Positions 58,566 to 64,000 of a stretch of DNA of 64,000 nucleotides are shown in pieces. The position numbers and the translations under genes were made by a program. This stretch comes from Nocardia farcinica (GTDB lineage Bacteria > Actinomycetota > Actinomycetes > Mycobacteriales > Mycobacteriaceae): NCBI RefSeq assembly GCF_001182745.1, contig NZ_LN868939.1, positions 1,302,001 to 1,366,000 of the forward strand, read 5' to 3'. The notes under the pieces were generated by a model that was not told the origin of the DNA, ran no database searches, and saw only the letters and a list, made by a program, of their open reading frames with translations. Position 1 is the first letter of the stretch, and each line of letters starts with the position of its first letter.

Positions 58566-59120
58566 ATGCGCAGGGTTCCCGGCCGCCGGGCGGCGGCGCT
58601 GAGCGGCGCCGTGCTGGCGCTGGTCGCGATGGTGGCCGGGTGCGGGCGCACCGTCGAGGGCGCGGCCTTTCCGGCCGGCGGCAGTCAGGAGATCAACACC
58701 AACTTCGACAAGCTGCTCCGCGAATGCGACGTGGTCGAGCCGGCGAAGATCGGTGAAGCGGTCGGCGACGCCAGGTACGTCAACGGCTCGTTCAACGGCG
58801 CGGTCTGCATGTGGGATGTGGAGGACGCGCCGGGCGGGCTGGCGATGGTCACGCTGAACTGGTACGAGATCGGCTCGCTCAACAACGAGAAGATCACCGC
58901 CGACAAGCTCGGCTACAGCACCGAGACCATCACCGTGCAGGGCAGGCGGGGCCTGCAGGTGCGTCGACCCGGGGATCCGGACTCCTGCGGGGTGACCGCC
59001 TCGGCGGCCGACACCGGGGTGGTGGGCTGGTGGATCAACTACCGCGCCGGGTCCGCGCACCCCGACCCGTGCGGCGCGGCCAAGACGCTGTTGGAGCTGA
59101 CGCTGAATCTGGCCAGGTGA
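58566..59120 (+). CDS. DUF3558 lipoprotein, second copy
   Basis: 184 residues from ATG 58566 (a GTG at 58548 overlapping the previous stop is also in frame). Lipobox MVAG-Cys26; the DUF3558 domain again has paired cysteines (RECDVVEP, AVCMWDVED, DSCGVTAS, DPCGAAKT). It shares the C-terminal helix pattern (CGAAKTLLELTLNLA) with copy one, so the two are tandem paralogues that have diverged strongly. GAGGGGTGGGG lies upstream as ribosome site. Both are exported and lipid-anchored. Confidence 0.86.
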   Translation: MRRVPGRRAAALSGAVLALVAMVAGCGRTVEGAAFPAGGSQEINTNFDKLLRECDVVEPAKIGEAVGDARYVNGSFNGAVCMWDVEDAPGGLAMVTLNWYEIGSLNNEKITADKLGYSTETITVQGRRGLQVRRPGDPDSCGVTASAADTGVVGWWINYRAGSAHPDPCGAAKTLLELTLNLAR

Positions 59121-59144
59121 TTCCCCGCCCGCCGGACCCCCGCT

Positions 59145-59174
59145 TTGACCATCTGCGCAGGCCGCGGGTATCGT
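59145..59174 (+). promoter_or_regulatory. str operon promoter
   Basis: TTGACC (59145-59150), 18-bp spacer, TATCGT (59169-59174). It leaves a leader of about 210 nt before rpsL, without an ORF of note. Confidence 0.75.
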
Positions 59175-59390
59175 GGATCGCTGTGCCCGGAAGCATGCGG
59201 GCAAGTTCGTGCGTAGACGTAGGCCAGCGAGAGCGGCTGACCTCTCCGGCGTGCCCGGATCAAGGGTCCTAGCCCGCGCACGACACGCCCGACCTCGGGA
59301 CGCGAGAAACGTGGTTGGACGTGCGAGTACAGCTCGAAAACCAGCCATGAAGTTCCCGACACCGCGTTAATCAACAAGGAAAGCCGGTCT

Positions 59391-59765
59391 ATGCCAACCA
59401 TCAACCAGCTGGTCCGCAAGGGTCGCCGTGACAAGGTCGCCAAGACCAAGACCGCGGCCCTCAAGGGGAGCCCGCAGCGTCGTGGCGTGTGCACCCGCGT
59501 GTACACCACGACCCCGAAGAAGCCGAACTCCGCGCTGCGCAAGGTCGCGCGTGTTCGCCTGACCAGCCAGGTCGAGGTCACGGCGTACATCCCCGGCGAA
59601 GGCCACAACCTGCAGGAGCACTCGATGGTGCTCGTCCGTGGCGGTCGTGTGAAGGACCTCCCCGGTGTGCGTTACAAGATCATCCGCGGCTCCCTCGACA
59701 CCCAGGGTGTGAAGAACCGCAAGCAGGCCCGCAGCCGCTACGGCGCCAAGAAGGAGAAGAGCTGA
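59391..59765 (+). CDS. rpsL: 30S ribosomal protein S12
   Basis: 124 residues, full length. [18 protein letters not shown] keeps the Lys at the streptomycin-contact site (Lys43 of the usual numbering) and [15 protein letters not shown] the second one (Lys88), so the protein is streptomycin-sensitive type. GGAAAG precedes the ATG. It heads the str operon and ends 1 bp before rpsG. Confidence 0.98.
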
Positions 59766-59766
59766 T

Positions 59767-60237
59767 ATGCCGCGCAAGGGCCCCGCTCCCAAGCGTCCGT
59801 TGATCAACGACCCGGTCTACGGGTCGCCGCTGGTCACGCAGCTGGTCAACAAGATCCTGCTCGACGGCAAGAAGTCCACCGCGGAGCGCATCGTCTACGG
59901 TGCGCTGGAGCAGGCGCGCGAGAAGACCGGCACCGATCCGGTCGTCACCCTCAAGCGCGCGCTCGACAACGTCAAGCCCTCCCTCGAGGTGAAGCCCCGC
60001 CGCGTCGGTGGCGCCACCTACCAGGTGCCGGTCGAGGTGCGTCCCGGCCGTGCCAACACCCTCGCGCTGCGCTGGCTGGTCAACTTCGCCCGTGCGCGTC
60101 GTGAGAAGACCATGGTCGAGCGTCTCGCCAACGAACTGCTCGACGCCAGCAACGGCCTCGGCGCCTCGGTGAAGCGGCGCGAGGACACCCACAAGATGGC
60201 CGAATCCAACCGGGCCTTCGCGCACTACCGCTGGTGA
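59767..60237 (+). CDS. rpsG: 30S ribosomal protein S7
   Basis: 156 residues. [20 protein letters not shown] and [24 protein letters not shown] sequence ([20 protein letters not shown]) with [18 protein letters not shown] are the S7 16S-rRNA head-binding core; the C-terminal [24 protein letters not shown] tail contacts the E site. It is one base after rpsL, so expression is coupled. S7 often autoregulates the str mRNA. Confidence 0.98.
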
Positions 60238-60265
60238 TCGCCGCCCGGCCCGTCGCTCGTGTCGG

Positions 60266-60317
60266 CGCCGGAAGGCCTCACGGTCGGAAGGAGGGCACTT
60301 CGGTGCCCCTTCCGGCG
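60266..60317 (+). other. Mutually exclusive hairpins between rpsG and fusA
   Basis: The 3' arm CCTTCCGGCG (60308-60317) can pair with CGCCGGAAGG (60266-60275) or be part of a hairpin GGGCAC-TTCG-GTGCCC (60293-60308) extended by CGGAAG with CTTCCG. Both cannot form fully at once, as in an attenuator or a protein-controlled switch. It lies 85 nt before fusA. Confidence 0.5.
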
Positions 60318-60402
60318 TTGACATAGTGAGGACCCGACCAGGGTCTCCGAACGCAAGATCCCAACTAGCTATCGCTTACAGAGCAGAGCGGGGAAGATTT
60401 CC

Positions 60403-62505
60403 GTGGCACAGGACGTGCTCACCGACCTGAAGAAGGTCCGCAACATCGGCATCATGGCCCACATCGATGCCGGTAAGACCACCACTACCGAACGCATCCT
60501 CTTCTACACGGGTGTCAACTACAAGATCGGTGAGACGCACGACGGCGCGTCGACCACCGACTGGATGGAGCAGGAGCAGGAGCGCGGCATCACCATCACC
60601 TCCGCCGCGGTGACCTGTTTCTGGAACCAGAACCAGATCAACATCATCGACACCCCCGGCCACGTGGACTTCACCGTCGAGGTGGAGCGGTCGCTGCGCG
60701 TGCTCGACGGCGCGGTCGCGGTCTTCGATGGCAAGGAAGGCGTGGAGCCGCAGTCCGAGCAGGTGTGGCGCCAGGCCGACAAGTACGACGTGCCGCGCAT
60801 CTGCTTCGTCAACAAGATGGACAAGCTCGGCGCCGACTTCTACTTCACGGTGCAGACCATCAAGGACCGCCTCGGCGCGCGTCCGCTGGTCATCCAGCTG
60901 CCCATCGGCGCGGAGGACACCTTCGAGGGCGTCGTCGACCTGGTCGAGATGAACGCCAAGGTGTGGACCGGCGAGACCAAGCTCGGTGAGAAGTACGAGG
61001 TCAAGGAAATCCCGGCCGATCTGGCCGAGAAGGCCGAGCAGTACCGCCAGGAGCTGCTCGAGGCCGTCGCGGAGTCCGACGAGGCGCTGCTGGACAAGTT
61101 CTTCGGCGGCGAGGAGCTCACGATCGATGAGATCAAGGGCGCCATCCGCAAGATGACGGTCAACTCCGAGGCCTACCCCGTGCTCTGCGGCTCGGCGTTC
61201 AAGAACAAGGGCGTGCAGCCCATGCTCGACGCCGTCATCGACTACCTGCCTTCGCCGCTGGACGTCGAGAACGTCGAAGGCCACGTCCCCGGCAAGGAGG
61301 ACGAGGTCATCAACCGTCGTCCGAGTGCCGACGAGCCCTTCGCGGCGCTGGCGTTCAAGATCGCGGTGCACCCCTTCTTCGGCAAGCTGACCTACATCCG
61401 GGTGTACTCGGGCAAGGTCGACTCCGGCGCCCAGGTCATCAACGCGACCAAGGGCAAGAAGGAGCGTCTGGGCAAGCTGTTCCAGATGCACGCCAACAAG
61501 GAGAACCCGGTTCCCGAGGTCTCCGCGGGCCACATCTACGCGGTGATCGGCCTCAAGGACACCACCACCGGTGACACCCTGTGCGATCCGCAGAACCAGA
61601 TCGTGCTGGAGTCCATGACCTTCCCGGACCCGGTCATCGAGGTCTCGATCGAGCCGAAGACCAAGTCCGACCAGGAGAAGCTGGGCACCGCGATCCAGAA
61701 GCTGGCCGAAGAGGATCCCACCTTCTCGGTCAAGCTCGACCCCGAGACCGGTCAGACGGTCATCGGTGGCATGGGCGAGCTGCACCTCGACATCCTTGTC
61801 GACCGCATGAAGCGCGAGTTCAAGGTCGAGGCGAACGTCGGCAAGCCCCAGGTGGCCTACCGCGAGACCATCACCAAGACGGTCGAGAAGCTCGAGTACA
61901 CCCACAAGAAGCAGACGGGTGGCTCGGGTCAGTTCGCGAAGGTCATCATCGCCCTCGAGCCGTTCGTGGGCGAGGACGGCGCGCACTACGAGTTCGAGAA
62001 CAAGGTCACCGGTGGCCGCGTGCCGAAGGAGTACATCCCTTCGGTCGACGCCGGTGCCCAGGACGCGATGCAGTACGGTGTGCTCGCCGGTTATCCGCTG
62101 GTCAACCTGAAGGTCACGCTGCTGGACGGCGCCTACCACGACGTGGACTCGTCGGAAATGGCGTTCAAGATCGCCGGCGCGCAGGCCCTGAAGGAAGCGG
62201 CCCGCAAGGCCGGTCCGGTGATCCTCGAGCCGATGATGGCGGTCGAGGTCATCACGCCCGAGGATTACATGGGCGACGTGATCGGCGACTTGAACTCCCG
62301 CCGTGGTCAGATCCAGGCCATGGAGGAACGCAGTGGTGCCCGTGTCGTCAAGGCGCTGGTTCCGCTCTCGGAGATGTTCGGTTACATCGGTGACCTGCGG
62401 TCGAAGACCCAGGGCCGGGCGAACTACTCCATGGTGTTCGATTCGTACGCGGAGGTTCCGGCCAACGTGTCGAAGGAGATCATCGCCAAGGCGACCGGGG
62501 AGTGA
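60403..62505 (+). CDS. fusA: Elongation factor G
   Basis: 700 residues from a GTG with GGGGAAG upstream. G1 [16 protein letters not shown]2 at [13 protein letters not shown]3 [20 protein letters not shown] and G4 [10 protein letters not shown] make the GTPase domain; the remaining domains II-V run through [35 protein letters not shown] and [20 protein letters not shown]. It translocates tRNAs and mRNA and assists recycling. It lies between rpsG and tuf in the standard order. Confidence 0.98.
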   Translation: MAQDVLTDLKKVRNIGIMAHIDAGKTTTTERILFYTGVNYKIGETHDGASTTDWMEQEQERGITITSAAVTCFWNQNQINIIDTPGHVDFTVEVERSLRVLDGAVAVFDGKEGVEPQSEQVWRQADKYDVPRICFVNKMDKLGADFYFTVQTIKDRLGARPLVIQLPIGAEDTFEGVVDLVEMNAKVWTGETKLGEKYEVKEIPADLAEKAEQYRQELLEAVAESDEALLDKFFGGEELTIDEIKGAIRKMTVNSEAYPVLCGSAFKNKGVQPMLDAVIDYLPSPLDVENVEGHVPGKEDEVINRRPSADEPFAALAFKIAVHPFFGKLTYIRVYSGKVDSGAQVINATKGKKERLGKLFQMHANKENPVPEVSAGHIYAVIGLKDTTTGDTLCDPQNQIVLESMTFPDPVIEVSIEPKTKSDQEKLGTAIQKLAEEDPTFSVKLDPETGQTVIGGMGELHLDILVDRMKREFKVEANVGKPQVAYRETITKTVEKLEYTHKKQTGGSGQFAKVIIALEPFVGEDGAHYEFENKVTGGRVPKEYIPSVDAGAQDAMQYGVLAGYPLVNLKVTLLDGAYHDVDSSEMAFKIAGAQALKEAARKAGPVILEPMMAVEVITPEDYMGDVIGDLNSRRGQIQAMEERSGARVVKALVPLSEMFGYIGDLRSKTQGRANYSMVFDSYAEVPANVSKEIIAKATGE

Positions 62506-62644
62506 TCCCTTCCGGGGCAGGTGGCACACTTGCCTCGGAAACTCCCGGGCGCTCTGTACGACCCGAAATTTCCCTGCATCCGCAGGGATGACCCCCCGCA
62601 CTGCTGCAACTGCAGGAACCAACACAGTCCAGGAGGACAAAACA

Positions 62645-63835
62645 GTGGCGAAGGCGAAGTTCGAGCGGACGAAGCCGCACGTCAACATCGGCACCATCGG
62701 TCACGTCGACCACGGCAAGACCACGCTGACCGCGGCGATCACCAAGGTGCTGGCTGACAAGTACCCGGATCTGAACCAGAGCTTCGCGTTCGATCAGATC
62801 GACAAGGCGCCCGAAGAGAAGGCGCGTGGCATCACGATCAACATCTCGCACGTCGAGTACCAGACCGAGAAGCGCCACTACGCCCACGTCGACGCGCCGG
62901 GTCACGCCGACTACATCAAGAACATGATCACCGGTGCGGCGCAGATGGACGGCGCCATCCTGGTGGTCGCCGCGACCGACGGCCCGATGCCGCAGACCCG
63001 CGAGCACGTGCTGCTGGCCCGCCAGGTCGGCGTGCCCTACATCCTGGTCGCCCTGAACAAGGCCGACATGGTCGACGACGAGGAGATCCTCGAGCTCGTC
63101 GAGATGGAGGTCCGCGAGCTGCTGGCCGCCCAGGAGTTCGACGAGGAAGCCCCCGTCGTGCGCGTGTCCGGCCTGAAGGCCCTCGAGGGCGACCCCAAGT
63201 GGGTCAAGTCCGTCGAGGACCTGATGGACGCCGTCGACGAGTCCATCCCGGACCCGGTGCGTGAGACCGACAAGCCGTTCCTCATGCCGATCGAGGACGT
63301 CTTCACCATCACCGGCCGTGGCACCGTCGTCACCGGTCGTGTCGAGCGCGGCATCATCAACGTGAACGAGGAAGTGGAGATCACCGGCATCCGTCCGGAG
63401 ACCACCAAGACCACGGTCACCGGTATCGAGATGTTCCGCAAGCTGCTCGACCAGGGCCAGGCGGGCGACAACGTCGGCCTGCTGATCCGTGGCATCAAGC
63501 GCGAGGACGTGGAGCGCGGCCAGGTCGTCATCAAGCCGGGCACCACCACCCCGCACACCGAGTTCGAGGGCCAGGCGTACATCCTGTCGAAGGACGAGGG
63601 CGGCCGCCACACCCCGTTCTTCAACAACTACCGTCCGCAGTTCTACTTCCGCACCACCGACGTGACCGGCGTCGTGACCCTCCCCGAGGGCACCGAGATG
63701 GTCATGCCGGGCGACAACACCGAGATGAGCGTCAAGCTGATCCAGCCGGTCGCCATGGAAGAGGGCCTGCGCTTCGCGATCCGCGAGGGTGGCCGCACCG
63801 TCGGTGCCGGCCGCGTCACCAAGATCATCAAGTGA
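62645..63835 (+). CDS. tuf: Elongation factor Tu
   Basis: 396 residues from a GTG behind CCAGGAGGA. G1 [11 protein letters not shown]2 [14 protein letters not shown]3 [13 protein letters not shown]4 [11 protein letters not shown] and G5 VRVSGLKAL are complete; domains II and III continue through [20 protein letters not shown] and [20 protein letters not shown] to [11 protein letters not shown]. The kirromycin/pulvomycin-contact residues look ordinary. The 139 bp before it carry a small hairpin TCCCTGC-ATCC-GCAGGGA (62571-62588). Confidence 0.98.
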   Translation: MAKAKFERTKPHVNIGTIGHVDHGKTTLTAAITKVLADKYPDLNQSFAFDQIDKAPEEKARGITINISHVEYQTEKRHYAHVDAPGHADYIKNMITGAAQMDGAILVVAATDGPMPQTREHVLLARQVGVPYILVALNKADMVDDEEILELVEMEVRELLAAQEFDEEAPVVRVSGLKALEGDPKWVKSVEDLMDAVDESIPDPVRETDKPFLMPIEDVFTITGRGTVVTGRVERGIINVNEEVEITGIRPETTKTTVTGIEMFRKLLDQGQAGDNVGLLIRGIKREDVERGQVVIKPGTTTPHTEFEGQAYILSKDEGGRHTPFFNNYRPQFYFRTTDVTGVVTLPEGTEMVMPGDNTEMSVKLIQPVAMEEGLRFAIREGGRTVGAGRVTKIIK

Positions 63836-63857
63836 TTTCCTGAAATCACGATCTGCC

Positions 63858-63887
63858 ACGGCGCCGCTCCGCAAGGGGCGGCGCCGT
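63858..63887 (+). terminator. Terminator of the str operon
   Basis: ACGGCGCCGC (63858-63867) pairs with GCGGCGCCGT (63878-63887), with an inner CC/GG around GCAA, followed by TCGGCGTTTCC. The remaining 113 bp of the window show no gene, only GTCCAGTG-N52-CACTGGAC (63918-63985). Confidence 0.85.
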
Positions 63888-64000
63888 TCGGCGTTTCCGG
63901 GGGCCGTCCTGATTTCGGTCCAGTGCCGATTGCTGCAATGTTGCCGGACCGGCCCGCGGTGGCCGACCGCAGTGCGACACTGGACGGGCCCGCGAGTGCC

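Overview
The window is high-GC actinobacterial DNA from a mycolic-acid-producing genus, most likely Nocardia. Three things point there: the gene order closely parallels the Mycobacterium tuberculosis menD-htpX, rpmG-hadAB-secE-rplA, rplJL-mkl-rpoBC and rpsL-tuf blocks; a complete mce operon is present; and the mycolate dehydratase HadA and HadB are fused into one protein. The species assignment is inference.

Layout. (1) 1-16,232 is a menaquinone and cell-envelope island: a divergent WYL regulator/VOC pair, menD, a very large one-piece nitrate reductase fused to a CysJ-like flavoprotein, menG (ubiE), an MgtA-like mannosyltransferase, the quinone-side-chain reductase menJ, a long-chain polyprenyl synthase, htpX and yajQ, with small regulators and VOC proteins in between. 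A headless TetR fragment lies behind the nitrate reductase. (2) 16,438-24,511 is a translation/transcription block: tRNA-Tyr, tRNA-Thr, tRNA-Met, rpmG, fused hadAB, tRNA-Trp, secE, nusG, rplK, rplA, an inserted MFS pump, then rplJ-rplL behind a long structured leader. (3) 24,746-36,251 is a full mce lipid-import operon: its ATPase mceG, two YrbE permeases, six Mce proteins and two Mce-associated proteins, nearly all overlapping or touching. (4) 36,683-44,242 is rpoB-rpoC, with a TTG start on rpoB and a rifampicin-sensitive-type RRDR. (5) 44,318-59,120 is accessory DNA: a 45-residue small ORF, a leaderless ArsR/SRPBCC pair, a carboxymuconolactone-decarboxylase/GNAT fusion coupled to pirin, SixA, ferredoxin-FNR FprB, an acyl-ACP thioesterase, a decayed Hint/endonuclease relic, a type VII-secretion pair (EspC-like plus lytic transglycosylase), a quinone oxidoreductase, an AlkZ-like protein, an Lrp/hpd divergent pair and two DUF3558 lipoproteins. 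(6) 59,391-63,835 is the str operon rpsL-rpsG-fusA-tuf.

The genes converge on a few jobs: building and tailoring menaquinone (menD, menG, menJ, polyprenyl synthase), mycolic-acid elongation (hadAB), lipid/sterol uptake across the mycomembrane (mce) and core gene expression. The most notable points are the mce operon sitting exactly where M. tuberculosis keeps its orphan mkl ATPase, a patch of foreign-looking codon use inside rpoB (and a similar one in mceG), the fused dehydratase whose N-terminal half still carries a D/H pair, the Hint relic, the T7SS transglycosylase pair, and several well-formed palindromes overlapping promoters. All reading is by eye; no database search was run.
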